Origin: Chelatococcus sp. HY11
GTDB taxonomy: Bacteria > Pseudomonadota > Alphaproteobacteria > Rhizobiales > Beijerinckiaceae
NCBI RefSeq assembly: GCF_018398335.1
Contig: NZ_JAHBRX010000001.1
Location: 1,984,001-2,048,000, forward strand
Reading direction: 5' to 3'
DNA: 64,000 nt
Made by a program: the position numbers and the translations under genes. This document shows positions 45,732 to 55,635 of the stretch, piece after piece. Within the stretch, counting starts at the first letter, position 1, and every line of letters begins with the position of its first letter. The notes beneath the pieces are model-generated. The model was not told the DNA's origin. It was given only the letters and a program-made list of their open reading frames with translations, and did not search any database.

Positions 45732-46295
45732 ATGCGGATAGGATTGGCGCGAAGTATCGCGGCTATCGGTATGAGCGCCTTAATCGGCGCAGGCGCCTTG
45801 ACAGCCCTGACCGCCGCGAGCGCCACCCCGGCGCGGGCGCAGTTCATCAAGCCAGTCCAGGCGCCGCCGGATCCATCGCTCACGGAAGTCCAGTGGCGTG
45901 GCCATGGCGGGCCAAGAGGGCCAAGGGGTCCCCATGTCGGGCCGCGTCCGGGCGGGCCACGTTATGGTGGTCCGGGCGTGCGCTACCGACCGCCGCCGCC
46001 GGGACGGTATTACGGGCGCCGCTATGGTCCCCCGCCCCGCTACTACGGCCGTCCTTATCCCGCGCCCGGCTATTACTACGGCCCTGGCTACAACCCGGGC
46101 GCGGCAGCGGCCGCCGGTGCCGCGGGACTTGCGGCGGGCGCGCTCATCGGCGGCGCGATCGCCTCACAGCAGGCCGCCCCGGTTGTACAGGGCGACACGA
46201 ACTGGATCGCCTATTGCTCGTCCAAATACAGGTCCTTCGACCCGGCGAGTGGAACCTATCTCGGCTACGACGGCAGACGTCACGTCTGCCAGTGA
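45732..46295 (+). CDS. BA14K family protein
   Basis: 187 residues from the ATG at 45732, fixed by a GAGGAGGAAAC site. It has a signal peptide (MSALIGAGALTALTAASATP, ARA-QF), then a long Gly/Pro/Tyr/Arg-rich middle (many RYYG-type repeats) and a hydrophobic Ala/Gly patch. The C-terminal BA14K motif is WIAYCSSKYRSFDPASGTYL. BA14K proteins of Brucella and relatives are lectin-like surface proteins. It converges on the NRPS-like gene. Confidence 0.88.
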   Translation: MRIGLARSIAAIGMSALIGAGALTALTAASATPARAQFIKPVQAPPDPSLTEVQWRGHGGPRGPRGPHVGPRPGGPRYGGPGVRYRPPPPGRYYGRRYGPPPRYYGRPYPAPGYYYGPGYNPGAAAAAGAAGLAAGALIGGAIASQQAAPVVQGDTNWIAYCSSKYRSFDPASGTYLGYDGRRHVCQ

Positions 46296-46325
46296 TATCC
46301 GCCGGCAGACGGTTCATGACCTGGA

Positions 46326-49300
46326 TCAGGCCGCGAGAGCGGCCTGATGGATTGATGCGGCCGCGGGCACCGCTTGCACCTTCGGCTCCGCGGGCGCTCC
46401 GCACCAGGCGCTGTGCGCCGGGATAGCCTCGCCTTTCATGACGAGGGTCAGGGGGCTGAGGCGCGCGAAGTCGCCGACCGTCGTGGCATAGAGCACCGTC
46501 GATCCCGCGCCGATGCTGACGCCCTTGCCGATACGGACACATCCGACCTTCATGACCCGGTCCTCATAGAGATGGGTCTGCAGGGCGGACAGGCCATTGA
46601 TGACGGTAAATTTACCGACATGCACGCAATCGAACTCGGTGACGTCGGTCGTGTCGAGGAATACGCCCTCACCGATCTTGCAGCCGAACACGCGCAGCGC
46701 CCATGGCAGGAACGGCGTGCCGCGCAGATGGTCCAGGAGCACCTTGCCGGCGAGGCCCCAGTACATCACGGCGACCGCCTCCGTACGCATGGCCCACCAT
46801 GACCACATGGGCTTCACGACTGGACGGTAGGTGCCCATCAGTGCCCATTTGATGCCCGCCACGACGAGCATCATCGCGCAGGAAATCACCACGCTGGACG
46901 CCACGAACAGGAGCGCCGCCGTGCCGTAGCGGCCGTCGAGCGCCGCGGGCCCCAGCACCTCCACCGCGTAGGTGCCGAAGGTGATGAACAGGGCCATCGG
47001 CAAGGACAGGTGGAAGGCCTCGAACACACCACGGCCGAGGCGGCGCCAACGCGAAGGCTCATAGGTCCATGTGGCGCCGACATCGCCGAAGGTCTGGCGG
47101 ACCGGCAGGCGGATCGGTGGGCTGCCGAACCAGGTATCGCCCGCCGTCATGGCTTCATTAGCCGGCGGCTTGGATTTGATGCCGATCAAGGCGCCTTCAG
47201 GAATCACCGCGCCGGGAGGAACAACCGCGTCGTTGCCCACGAACACACGCGCGCCGGTCTTGATGGGCCGCAACGTCATCCATCCGTCCCGGATATCCTC
47301 GTCGCCCAGCACCACCTCGTCGGCGATGAAACATTTCTCGCCGATCTCGGTGAGGTCGTAGCGGCCGGCGAGATTGGTCGAGATCTCCGCGTCCTTGCCG
47401 ATCTTGGCGCCCATCAGGCGGTACCAGCCGCGCATATAGACGGTGGCATAAAGCGACGAGAGCGTCTCGAGCGTCACCTCGGCGGCCAGCGCCACGGTCC
47501 ATTTGCGCAGGTAGAAGCCGCTATGGACGGAATAGGTGCCGGGGGTGACGCGCGGCAGCACGATCCACCGCAGCGCGACAATCAGCATCACCGTCACGCC
47601 GATGAGCGCCATCGCCGTCGGCCAGGCCAGGAACGGCACATAGTAGAGATAGTTCACATGGACGGCCGCGCCGAAAATCTCGTCGAGCCGGTCAAACAGA
47701 TAGAAGGCCGGGAAGATCGGCAGGAGGCTGATCGGCGGCAGCACGAGAAGTGCGAGCATATACACGACGGCGTTGATACGCCTGCGGACACCGCTCGCAG
47801 CCGGCGGCTGGCTCAGTTCAGCGGGATTGACCATCCCGACCTGCCTCGCCGGCGATCCGTCCCAGCTCTCATAGGCTGGAATGGTTGTGCCTTCGCCGAC
47901 GGATGAGAGATCGGCGAGTTCGACGCCTGTCCCGACATCGACATTCCGGCCGATCACGCACGAGGTACCGATATAGGCGCGCTCGCCGACGGCGATCTCC
48001 CCGATGATGAGCTCATTGCCGACGACTTCCGCGTTCGCGAACTTCACCTTGCCGCCCGTGGACGCGCCTGCGCCGATCGTCACAAGATCAATGGCGCCGA
48101 CCTCGAATTCGCTGATCAGCGCGTCGTCCCCGACCTTCGCGCCGAGCGCCCTGAGGTACACCCGCATGATCGGCGAGCCCTGGAACCACTTCATGTGGAC
48201 GAGGGAGAGGAGGCGCTGGGTCAGCCACCAGCGAAAATAATAGGTGCCCCATAGGGGGTAACGACCCGGTTTGGTGCGGCCCATCACCAGCCATTTGCCA
48301 GCGATCACGATCGCCACCGTGGCGATATTGATCGCGACATAGACACCCAGAAACGTCGAGGCATCGACGAGGAAGGGCGCATCCGCCGCCGTGATCAGCA
48401 TGTAACTGACGAAAACGCCGAGCCATTGCGCGGTCATCAGTGCCAGAATGAATGGAAGGACCGCCGCCTGGGCGAGACCACAGAGGAAACGGCGCAAGAG
48501 AGGCGGCGGCGTGAAGCTGAGATCGAGAGGCTCAGCCGAAGGCCCGGCCGGACGGCGCAGATCGAGATTTGCCGCCATCGCGCGCAGCGTGCGCTGTCCA
48601 TAGACGTCGTTGAGGGTGAGCCCCGCCAGCGCCGGCGTCTCGCGCACCGCCGACACGAAGCGGGCGGCAATCAACGAATGGCCACCAAGCTCCATGAAGA
48701 AATCGGCGTCGAGCGGAATCGCGGTATTCGGGAACACCCGTTTCGCCGCTGCCATGAGGGTCGCCTCGGTCTCGCTCCGCGGCTCGTCATCGACCTCGGC
48801 GGTCGCGGCGGCCAGCGGCATGGCCCGCAGGACCTTGCGGTCGATCTTGCCGGACGACATCGTCGGCAATTCACCGACCATCTCGATATGCGAGGGCACC
48901 ATGTAGGCCGGCAGGCTCGCGCCGAGGGCAAGGCGAAGCCCCGCACCCGTCATCACCGCGTCGGGATGCTGCACGACGAAGCCGACGAGGCGCTCAATGT
49001 CATTGTCGGTCCGCAGCACGACGGCCGCCCGCGCCACGCCGGGCTCGGCGACCAGCCGCGCCTCGATTTCCCCAAGCTCCACACGGAAGCCACGGATCTT
49101 GACCTGATCGTCGATACGGCCATGGAAATGAATGCGGCCCATCTCGTCGATGCTCGCGGCATCGCCCGAGCGATAGAGGATCGGGTCCTGGCCCGCGAAT
49201 GGATTGGCGATGAACTTCTGCGCCGTCAGTTCCGGCCGCGCGAGATATCCCTGCGCCACGCCGGGTCCCCCGATCAGGAGTTCGCCAGGCAGGCCGACCG

Positions 49301-50384
49301 GCAGGAGATTGAGGTCCTCATCGACGATGTAGCAGCTGTAGTTCGGCAGGGGGCGGCCGATAGTGACCACCTCTCCCGGGTGCACGTCGGCAAGCGTCGC
49401 CACCACGGTCGCTTCCGTCGGTCCGTAGCTGTTGACGATCCGCCGGCCGGGCGCCGACCAGCGGGTGGCAACCGACGGCGGGCAGGCTTCGCCACCCAGA
49501 ATGATCAGCCTGAGGCTTGGAATGTCGCGGGTGAGCATCGACAAGAGGGTCGGCACCGTATCGAGCACGGTGATGCCGTTCTCAGCCATCACGTCGGGAA
49601 GCCGCTCGGGATCGTCCATGATCGCGCGGGTCGCCACGAAGAGGGTGGCTCCAACGAGATAAGGAACCCAGATTTCTTCCATGCTGAGGTCGAAGGCGAC
49701 CGACGCGCCCTGAAAGACGACGTCGTCCGCATCTATACCGTAGACGTCACCGGCCGAACGCAGAAAATGGCAGATGTTGCGGTGGGTGATGACGATGCCT
49801 TTGGGCGTCCCCGTCGAACCCGAGGTGTAAATGAGGTAGGCCGGGTGATCGGGCGTCAGGCCACGGCGGCGCGGCTCTGGCGGCGCGCTCTTGGTGGTAT
49901 CTGCGATGGCGACCCCATCCCAGACGGGGCAATCAACGCCACCGAGACGCGACGCCCAATCCGCCGAAGTCAGTATGCCTCTCGCCTTCGCGTCGGCAAG
50001 ACACACGGCGATGCGCTCGACCGGCGCGTCGGCGTCGAACGGCAGCCAGGCAGCCCCCGCCTTCGTGATGGCGATCTGCGCAATGAGCAACGCGGCCCCT
50101 CGCGGCATCCACAGACCGACCACATCACCCGGACCACAGCCATGCGCCATCAAGCCGTAGGCGATGGCATTGGCCTTAGCCTCCACGCGGCTGTAGCTCC
50201 ATACCTCCGCGCCATCGATGATGGCGATCCGGTAGCCCCGCAGGCGCACGGTATTGCTAAAAATATCGCTCAGCGTCTCATCGCGCAGAAACTCCGGCCG
50301 CTCGTCTCCAAAAAGACACGAACTCGGGAGATCAACGACTTCCGCTTTCATTTCAGGCGTATGGCTGGGCGACATATTGTTCAT
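46326..50384 (-). CDS. Pls/PosA-family NRPS-like protein: adenylation, carrier, membrane hexapeptide domains
   Basis: 1352 residues. Residues about 40-520 are an adenylation domain (A3 core LIYTSGSTGTPKG at 184-196; RSGDAA and RIDDQVKIRG later). A carrier domain follows with phosphopantetheine Ser570 in LGGHS. From about 630 there are membrane helices alternating with left-handed beta-helix (hexapeptide acyltransferase-like) stretches, matching the NRPS terminal domain (TIGR02353) seen in poly-amino-acid synthetases such as epsilon-poly-lysine synthetase. There is no condensation or thioesterase domain. It probably activates an amino acid and forms or transfers a short product at the membrane. 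The substrate and the Ppant transferase are unknown. An A-rich promoter region lies upstream to 50719. Confidence 0.88.
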   Translation of the reverse strand: MNNMSPSHTPEMKAEVVDLPSSCLFGDERPEFLRDETLSDIFSNTVRLRGYRIAIIDGAEVWSYSRVEAKANAIAYGLMAHGCGPGDVVGLWMPRGAALLIAQIAITKAGAAWLPFDADAPVERIAVCLADAKARGILTSADWASRLGGVDCPVWDGVAIADTTKSAPPEPRRRGLTPDHPAYLIYTSGSTGTPKGIVITHRNICHFLRSAGDVYGIDADDVVFQGASVAFDLSMEEIWVPYLVGATLFVATRAIMDDPERLPDVMAENGITVLDTVPTLLSMLTRDIPSLRLIILGGEACPPSVATRWSAPGRRIVNSYGPTEATVVATLADVHPGEVVTIGRPLPNYSCYIVDEDLNLLPVGLPGELLIGGPGVAQGYLARPELTAQKFIANPFAGQDPILYRSGDAASIDEMGRIHFHGRIDDQVKIRGFRVELGEIEARLVAEPGVARAAVVLRTDNDIERLVGFVVQHPDAVMTGAGLRLALGASLPAYMVPSHIEMVGELPTMSSGKIDRKVLRAMPLAAATAEVDDEPRSETEATLMAAAKRVFPNTAIPLDADFFMELGGHSLIAARFVSAVRETPALAGLTLNDVYGQRTLRAMAANLDLRRPAGPSAEPLDLSFTPPPLLRRFLCGLAQAAVLPFILALMTAQWLGVFVSYMLITAADAPFLVDASTFLGVYVAINIATVAIVIAGKWLVMGRTKPGRYPLWGTYYFRWWLTQRLLSLVHMKWFQGSPIMRVYLRALGAKVGDDALISEFEVGAIDLVTIGAGASTGGKVKFANAEVVGNELIIGEIAVGERAYIGTSCVIGRNVDVGTGVELADLSSVGEGTTIPAYESWDGSPARQVGMVNPAELSQPPAASGVRRRINAVVYMLALLVLPPISLLPIFPAFYLFDRLDEIFGAAVHVNYLYYVPFLAWPTAMALIGVTVMLIVALRWIVLPRVTPGTYSVHSGFYLRKWTVALAAEVTLETLSSLYATVYMRGWYRLMGAKIGKDAEISTNLAGRYDLTEIGEKCFIADEVVLGDEDIRDGWMTLRPIKTGARVFVGNDAVVPPGAVIPEGALIGIKSKPPANEAMTAGDTWFGSPPIRLPVRQTFGDVGATWTYEPSRWRRLGRGVFEAFHLSLPMALFITFGTYAVEVLGPAALDGRYGTAALLFVASSVVISCAMMLVVAGIKWALMGTYRPVVKPMWSWWAMRTEAVAVMYWGLAGKVLLDHLRGTPFLPWALRVFGCKIGEGVFLDTTDVTEFDCVHVGKFTVINGLSALQTHLYEDRVMKVGCVRIGKGVSIGAGSTVLYATTVGDFARLSPLTLVMKGEAIPAHSAWCGAPAEPKVQAVPAAASIHQAALAA

Positions 50385-50719
50385 AACACTTGGCCTTTTA
50401 AGAGATTTGGCGCACGCAAACGCACCCCGATCGCTGGAAGCGAACGCGAATATTGATCTCCAGACTCTCGGGATTGCCGATAACTTCGCGTCGGCGGCGC
50501 CGTCACCTCATATCAGTCGGCCCATCAAGGATCGTGACAGGCACCCATGCGCACTGATCGATATGACCAGCTCGTGCCTCATTCTTGAGCTCGGCCGGCT
50601 GAACACTGCATGAACGAAGTCGATCTCGGCCGTTCATCTTGGCGCATGAGAAAAAGGCCGCGCAACGGTGGCGCGGCCCGAAACATCATCGCAATACTGG
50701 AAATATGTCGCGCTGCCGA
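50385..50719. other. Intergenic region, promoter of the NRPS-like gene
   Basis: 335 bases between the phosphatase gene stop and the NRPS-like start. It holds a terminator for the fabI unit at 50649-50678, then AT-rich DNA up to the start. No gene. Confidence 0.6.
50649..50678 (-). terminator. Rho-independent terminator of the fabI unit
   Basis: Read on the minus strand, GGCCGCGC pairs with GCGCGGCC around a 7-base loop and is followed by a T-run (TTTTTCTC). It lies about 40 bases after the histidine phosphatase stop. Confidence 0.85.
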
Positions 50720-51310
50720 TCAGCTTTCCGGGGTCCAATGGGCGGCGCCATCGCGGAAGACCAGCACCCGCCCCTGCCAGATTGGCACCGAGGGGGCCTC
50801 GGCCGTGGAGAGATCCGTCAACATTGTCAGGAGCGCGCGTGCGACACCGCCATGCGAGACCACAAGGGTATCCCGCGTGATATCCGCGATGAACGGCCTC
50901 AGCCGTTCGACGACCATCACGTAGCTCTCGCCGTTACGCGGCATGAAGCCGAAGCGGTCCTTGTCGCGGGCGGCAGCACCGGCATTGTCGCGGGAGCGGA
51001 CCTCTTTCCAGGTCATACCTTCCCAGATGCCGAAGGAGACTTCCCGCAAACGCTCGTCCCGGCGGAAATCGTCGACCGGAAGGCCGGCGGCAGCCCGCAG
51101 GCGCTCCATCGTCTCGCGGGTGCGCGAAAGGGGGCTCGCGACATAGTCGAGCTCGGCGAAGCCGGGCACCAGATCCGGCAGGAAGCGCCCAACCTCGTCC
51201 GCCTGGCGGCGTCCACGATCGTTCAGCGATGTATCACGCTGCCCTTGCAGGCGACCCTCCGCATTCCAGTCGGTCTCGCCGTGGCGGACGAAATAGATCG
51301 TCGGGGCCAC
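50720..51310 (-). CDS. Histidine phosphatase family protein (phosphoglycerate mutase-like)
   Basis: 196 residues from a GTG 3 bases after the fabI stop. The catalytic RHG motif is in FVRHGETDWNAEGRLQG, with a second phosphate-binding His in VVSHGGVAR. The protein looks like a GpmB/CobC-type phosphatase, not a full glycolytic mutase, and the substrate is unknown. It is cotranscribed with fabI. Confidence 0.9.
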   Translation of the reverse strand: MAPTIYFVRHGETDWNAEGRLQGQRDTSLNDRGRRQADEVGRFLPDLVPGFAELDYVASPLSRTRETMERLRAAAGLPVDDFRRDERLREVSFGIWEGMTWKEVRSRDNAGAAARDKDRFGFMPRNGESYVMVVERLRPFIADITRDTLVVSHGGVARALLTMLTDLSTAEAPSVPIWQGRVLVFRDGAAHWTPES

Positions 51311-51313
51311 GCC

Positions 51314-52144
51314 TCAATCCTTGCCGAGCACGATATCGGGCGCGTCGGGGTTCTTCATGCCGACGACATGGTAGCCCGCGTCCACATGGGTCACCTCGCC
51401 GGTGATGCCGCGTCCCATGTCGGAGAGCAGGAAGGCAGCGCTTTCGCCCACCTCCTCGATGGTAACCGTGCGTCTCAGGGGCGAGTTGTACTCGTTCCAC
51501 TTCAGGATGTAGCGGAAATCGCCGATGCCGGAGGCCGCGAGCGTCTTGATCGGCCCGGCCGAGATCGCGTTGACGCGGATGTTCTGCGGGCCGAGATCGG
51601 CCGCCAGATAGCGAACGCTCGCCTCTAGCGCTGCCTTGGCGACGCCCATGACATTATAATGGGGCATCCATTTCTCGGCGCCGTAGTAGGTCAGCGTCAG
51701 GATGGAGCCACCGTCGGTCATCAGCTTCTCCGCCCGCTGGGCCACCGCCGTCAGCGAATAGCAGGAGATGAGCAGCGACTTGGTGAAGTTCTCCTCGCTC
51801 GTGTCGAGATAGCGCCCGGTCAGCTCGTCCTTGTCGGAGAAGGCGATGGCATGCACGATGAAATCGAGCTTGCCCCATTTTTCCTCGATCGCCGCGAAGA
51901 CAGCGTCGATGGTGGCACCGTCCGTGACGTCGCAATGGCCGGCGACGAAGGCCCCGAGTTCGGCGGCCAACGGCTCCACGCGCTTCTTCAGCGCGTCGCC
52001 CTGATAGGTCAGGGCAAGCTCTGCACCATGGGCACGGGCGGCCCTGGCAATACCCCAGGCAATCGAGCGGTTGTTGGCAACCCCCATGATCAATCCGCGT
52101 TTACCGGAGAGGATGGACGAAGTGCTTTGGGTGTTATCAGCCAT
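51314..52144 (-). CDS. fabI: Enoyl-[acyl-carrier-protein] reductase (NADH)
   Basis: 276 residues from the ATG at 52144; another ATG two codons upstream (52150) is equally possible, neither having a strong site. FabI signatures: GLIMGVANNRSIAWGIA nucleotide-binding start, HAIAFSDKDELTGRYLDTS and the active-site Y-x6-K in HYNVMGVAK. It reduces the trans-2-enoyl chain in fatty acid elongation and is the target of triclosan-type inhibitors. The phosphatase follows at 3 bases. Confidence 0.97.
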   Translation of the reverse strand: MADNTQSTSSILSGKRGLIMGVANNRSIAWGIARAARAHGAELALTYQGDALKKRVEPLAAELGAFVAGHCDVTDGATIDAVFAAIEEKWGKLDFIVHAIAFSDKDELTGRYLDTSEENFTKSLLISCYSLTAVAQRAEKLMTDGGSILTLTYYGAEKWMPHYNVMGVAKAALEASVRYLAADLGPQNIRVNAISAGPIKTLAASGIGDFRYILKWNEYNSPLRRTVTIEEVGESAAFLLSDMGRGITGEVTHVDAGYHVVGMKNPDAPDIVLGKD

Positions 52145-52488
52145 GGCCATGAAACGTTGTGGATACGAAGGGCGAGGAATCAACGATCGTCGACAGAAAC
52201 GCAAGGCATCATTAGCTGAGGGTTGCCGACGACGGAAGCCTCAGCGGCAGCTCCGCCGTTCACAGCATGCGACCATCTGCAACAGTCGATCACGAATTTG
52301 GCCGCGGTCGACATTTTCCTCCCTTTTCGCACAGGTCTTTCGTTCGCTTCAGCGCCAATAAGGATTTGTTAATAATCAAGGGGCGTGGCTTCGCACCTGT
52401 CATGCGCCCATTGCAGAGGCCGCCGTTAATGGGAATGCTATAAGCGCGCCATAAATAATTGTGCAATGCAACATAACGTATCCTCATC
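52145..52488. other. Divergent promoter region of fabI and kup
   Basis: About 340 bases, AT-richer near 52350-52480. No gene or riboswitch recognised. Confidence 0.5.
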
Positions 52489-54405
52489 ATGTCTCATGCC
52501 GTAGCCGGCCAGCAAACCAATGCCGGCGCCGCGTCGACGCACCAGGCAGGCGCGTCGCCCCAGTCCCTCCTCGCGCTCGCGCTCGGAACCGCAGGGGTCG
52601 TCTATGGCGATATCGGCACGAGCCCCCTCTATGCCTTTCGTGAGGCGCTGGCCCATGCCGGGCCGGGCGGACTGGAGAACAAGGTCCTCGGCGTGCTTTC
52701 GCTGATCCTGTGGACGCTCGCCCTCGTCGTCACCGTTAAATATGTGATCGTGCTGCTGCGTGCCGACAACAATGGCGAGGGTGGAACGCTGTCCCTGGTG
52801 GCGCTTCTGCAGCATGCGAAAGGCGGCCGCAGTGGTTTCGTCATCCTGCTCGGCATCATCGGCGCTGCTCTGTTCTATGGCGATGCTGTCATCACGCCGG
52901 CGATTTCCGTGCTCTCGGCCGTGGAAGGCCTGAAGCTGATCACGCCGGTATTCGAGCCCTATATCCTGCCGCTGACGGTCGTTCTACTCGTTGCGATTTT
53001 TGCCATTCAGTATCGGGGCACGGCACGCGTCGCCGCGCTGTTCGGGCCGATCATGGTGGTCTGGTTCCTGATCCTTGCAGTGGGCGGGCTTGGCGGCCTC
53101 GTGTCGAACCCGGAGGTGCTGGCCGCGCTTGATCCGCGCTTCGGGATCGCGTTCCTTGCCGAGCACGGCACGATCGGCTTCGTCACTCTCGGCGCGGTCT
53201 TCCTCGCCGTCACGGGCGCTGAAGCGCTCTACGCGGATCTCGGGCATTTCGGCCGGGCACCCATCCGGCTGACGTGGCTCGGGCTCGTCTTCCCGGCGCT
53301 CGCCCTCAACTACCTCGGGCAGGCCGCCGTCGTTCTGGACGATCCGAGCGCCGCGTCCGATCCGTTCTTTCTTCTCTTTCCCGAGTGGGCTCTCATCCCG
53401 GTCGTCGTGTGCGCGACGGGCGCCACTGTCATCGCGTCGCAAGCGGTGATCACCGGCGCATTCTCCCTCAGCCGCCAGGCCATTCAGCTCGGCCTTATCC
53501 CGCGCCTCACGATCAGCCACACGTCCGATAGCCATGCCGGGCAGATCTACATGCCGCGCATCAACATGATGCTGCTCGTCGGCGTGCTCTGCGCGGTCTT
53601 CGCCTTCCGCTCCTCGGCGGGCCTCGCATCCGCCTATGGCATCGCCGTGACCGGCACGATGGTCGTCACGACCATGCTCGCCTTCCTCGTCGTCTGGCGG
53701 GTCTGGCGCTGGAGCTTCCTCGCCACGGCCGCCCTGTTTTCACCGCTGTTCGTGCTCGACGTCACTTTCCTCTCCGCCAACCTCAGCAAGATGGGCCACG
53801 GCGGTCTCTTCCCGCTCGTCGTCAGCGCCGGCCTCATCGTCGTGATGCTGACCTGGCGGCGCGGGGTGCGGGTGGTCTCCGAGAAAACGCGCCATGCGGA
53901 AGTCTCGATGGAGGAACTGGCACGGCTGCTGGAACTCAGCCATCCGCATCGCGTCAAGGGCACCGCCGTGTTCCTGACCGGCGAGCCGGAGACCGCTCCG
54001 CGCGCGTTGTTGCACAATCTCAAGCACAACAAGGTCCTGCATGAGAAGAACGTCATCCTGACGGTGACGACGTCGGATCGTCCACGCGTTCCCGACGCGG
54101 AGCGCATTGAGATCACCCCCGTCAACGACGATTTCACGCAGGTCACCATGACCTTCGGCTATGCGGAAACGCCGAACGTGCCCCAAGGCCTCGCCATCGC
54201 ACGGACATGCGGCTGGCGCAGCGACATCATGTCGACGTCGTTCTTCCTGTCGCGACGCTCGTTGCGGCGGGGGCCGCAATCGAAACTGCCGCGCTGGCAG
54301 GCCGCGCTGTTCATCCATCTGGCGCGCAATGCGGCTGATGCGACGGACTTCTTCCAGATCCCCACCGGCCGCACCCTGGAAGTGGGTGTGCAGGTGCCCC
54401 TGTAG
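52489..54405 (+). CDS. kup: Kup-family potassium transporter
   Basis: 638 residues. KUP/HAK signature at the start: [19 protein letters not shown], followed by the helix [19 protein letters not shown] and about 12 helices, then a C-terminal cytoplasmic domain ([20 protein letters not shown]) ending in VGVQVPL. It is a potassium:proton symporter of the inner membrane, important at low external K+ or low pH. Monocistronic. Confidence 0.96.
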   Translation: MSHAVAGQQTNAGAASTHQAGASPQSLLALALGTAGVVYGDIGTSPLYAFREALAHAGPGGLENKVLGVLSLILWTLALVVTVKYVIVLLRADNNGEGGTLSLVALLQHAKGGRSGFVILLGIIGAALFYGDAVITPAISVLSAVEGLKLITPVFEPYILPLTVVLLVAIFAIQYRGTARVAALFGPIMVVWFLILAVGGLGGLVSNPEVLAALDPRFGIAFLAEHGTIGFVTLGAVFLAVTGAEALYADLGHFGRAPIRLTWLGLVFPALALNYLGQAAVVLDDPSAASDPFFLLFPEWALIPVVVCATGATVIASQAVITGAFSLSRQAIQLGLIPRLTISHTSDSHAGQIYMPRINMMLLVGVLCAVFAFRSSAGLASAYGIAVTGTMVVTTMLAFLVVWRVWRWSFLATAALFSPLFVLDVTFLSANLSKMGHGGLFPLVVSAGLIVVMLTWRRGVRVVSEKTRHAEVSMEELARLLELSHPHRVKGTAVFLTGEPETAPRALLHNLKHNKVLHEKNVILTVTTSDRPRVPDAERIEITPVNDDFTQVTMTFGYAETPNVPQGLAIARTCGWRSDIMSTSFFLSRRSLRRGPQSKLPRWQAALFIHLARNAADATDFFQIPTGRTLEVGVQVPL

Positions 54406-54446
54406 GGCAATCGACAATCAGCTGTGGATCCGTTTCCGGCCCGCTT

Positions 54447-54550
54447 ACCTCTCCCCGGCGGGGAGAGGTCGCGCCGAAGGCGCGGGTAAGGGGGACGCCT
54501 ACCGGAGAACGCAATCCCCTCACCCCAACCCTCTCCCCGGCGGGAGAGGG
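54447..54550. repeat. REP/BIME-like repeat element
   Basis: Three hairpins: ACCTCTCCCC/GGGGAGAGGT (54447-54469), CGCGCC/GGCGCG (54470-54484) and CCCTCTCCC/GGGAGAGGG (54529-54550). The first and last share the CCTCTCCCCGGCGGG core. This is the layout of the repetitive extragenic elements common in this order. It lies between convergent kup and dnaJ-like genes. Confidence 0.75.
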
Positions 54551-54597
54551 AGAAACAGCGGCCTTCTCACATCAGATGGACGATAGCGGCACCCCGC

Positions 54598-55539
54598 TCA
54601 ATCGGCGGTCTGCTCTGTATCGGCGCGGCGTTTGCGCATCAGGCTCTCAAGCTCGAGATCCGGCTCCTTCGGCAGCTCGATATCGATCGTGACGATCAGG
54701 TCGCCAGCTCCGTCCTTCGTCGGAAGGCCCTTGCCGCGCAGGCGGAAATTGCGTCCCCCGCTCGAACGTGGCGGGATGGTCATGTCGACCGCGCCTTGCA
54801 GGGTGGGCACGCGGACCGTCGCCCCGAGAACAGCATCCTCCAGCTTGACCGGCAGGCGCGTGCGCAGGGTCGTCCCATCCACCTTGAAGCGCTCATGGGG
54901 CGCGATGTGAACCGTCAGCAACGCGTCGCCCGCCTCGCCGCCGAACGGGCTTTGCTCACCGAGACCCTTCAGGCGAATGACCTTGCCGTCCGTGATGCCC
55001 TTGGGGATCGTGACTTCGATCTCTCGGTTCGGCGGCAGCAAGATGCGGCGCTTGGCGCCGGACACGGCGTCTTCCAGCGAGACAGTCAGGCTCGCGGCGA
55101 CATCCTGACCGCGTGGCGGCTGGCGGCGGGCGCGCTGGCCGCCGGCTGCGCCGGAACGCCCCGCCCCCTCCCCGAACAGGTCAGCAAATATATCCTGGGG
55201 ATCGAAGCCACCGGTCGAACGGCGGAAACCATGGCCACCGCCGGTCGAGAAGTTGAAGTTCTCAAAGCCGCCGTCATGGGGACCCGCGCCAAAACCCTCG
55301 AATCCTTGGAAGCGGGGCTTGCCCTCGGCATCGATCTCGCCACGGTCGAACTGGCCGCGCTTCTCGCTGTCGCTCAACAGGTCATAAGCCGCCGTCAGCT
55401 CGGAGAATTTTTCCTGCGCCTTGGGGTCGCTCGTGTTGCGATCAGGATGATAGGTCTTGGCAAGGCGCCGAAACGCCTTCTTGATGTCCGCCTCGGTCGC
55501 CGTTTTACTGAGCCCGAGAATATCATAAGGGTCGCGCAT
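54598..55539 (-). CDS. DnaJ-like co-chaperone, CbpA type (class II)
   Basis: 313 residues. J-domain at 1-70 with HPD at 31-33 (TYHPDRN), Gly/Phe-rich linker (FGAGPHDGGFENFNFSTGGG), no zinc-finger, then two C-terminal substrate domains (VSLEDAVSGAKRRILLPPNR, later VKLEDAVLGATVRVPTLQG). It should stimulate DnaK and hold unfolded proteins. It is the only chaperone gene in the window. Confidence 0.92.
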   Translation of the reverse strand: MRDPYDILGLSKTATEADIKKAFRRLAKTYHPDRNTSDPKAQEKFSELTAAYDLLSDSEKRGQFDRGEIDAEGKPRFQGFEGFGAGPHDGGFENFNFSTGGGHGFRRSTGGFDPQDIFADLFGEGAGRSGAAGGQRARRQPPRGQDVAASLTVSLEDAVSGAKRRILLPPNREIEVTIPKGITDGKVIRLKGLGEQSPFGGEAGDALLTVHIAPHERFKVDGTTLRTRLPVKLEDAVLGATVRVPTLQGAVDMTIPPRSSGGRNFRLRGKGLPTKDGAGDLIVTIDIELPKEPDLELESLMRKRRADTEQTAD

Positions 55540-55635
55540 GGGTCCTCACTGCCGTGCAACCTGAAAGGCTGGCACCGGCCCCCATATGGGGCGATTGTTG
55601 CACAAATGCAACGCGTCTTACGCGCCCGAATGGCT

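Noticed and set aside
46326-46347. Hairpin TCAGGCCGC/GCGGCCTGA at the end of the NRPS-like gene as terminator
   Set aside because: It overlaps the stop codon and has no T-run on either strand.
48426-50456. 676-codon plus-strand open frame
   Set aside because: It lies fully antisense to the NRPS-like gene, is rich in Arg/His/Asp as expected for a shadow frame of GC-rich DNA, and has no family features.
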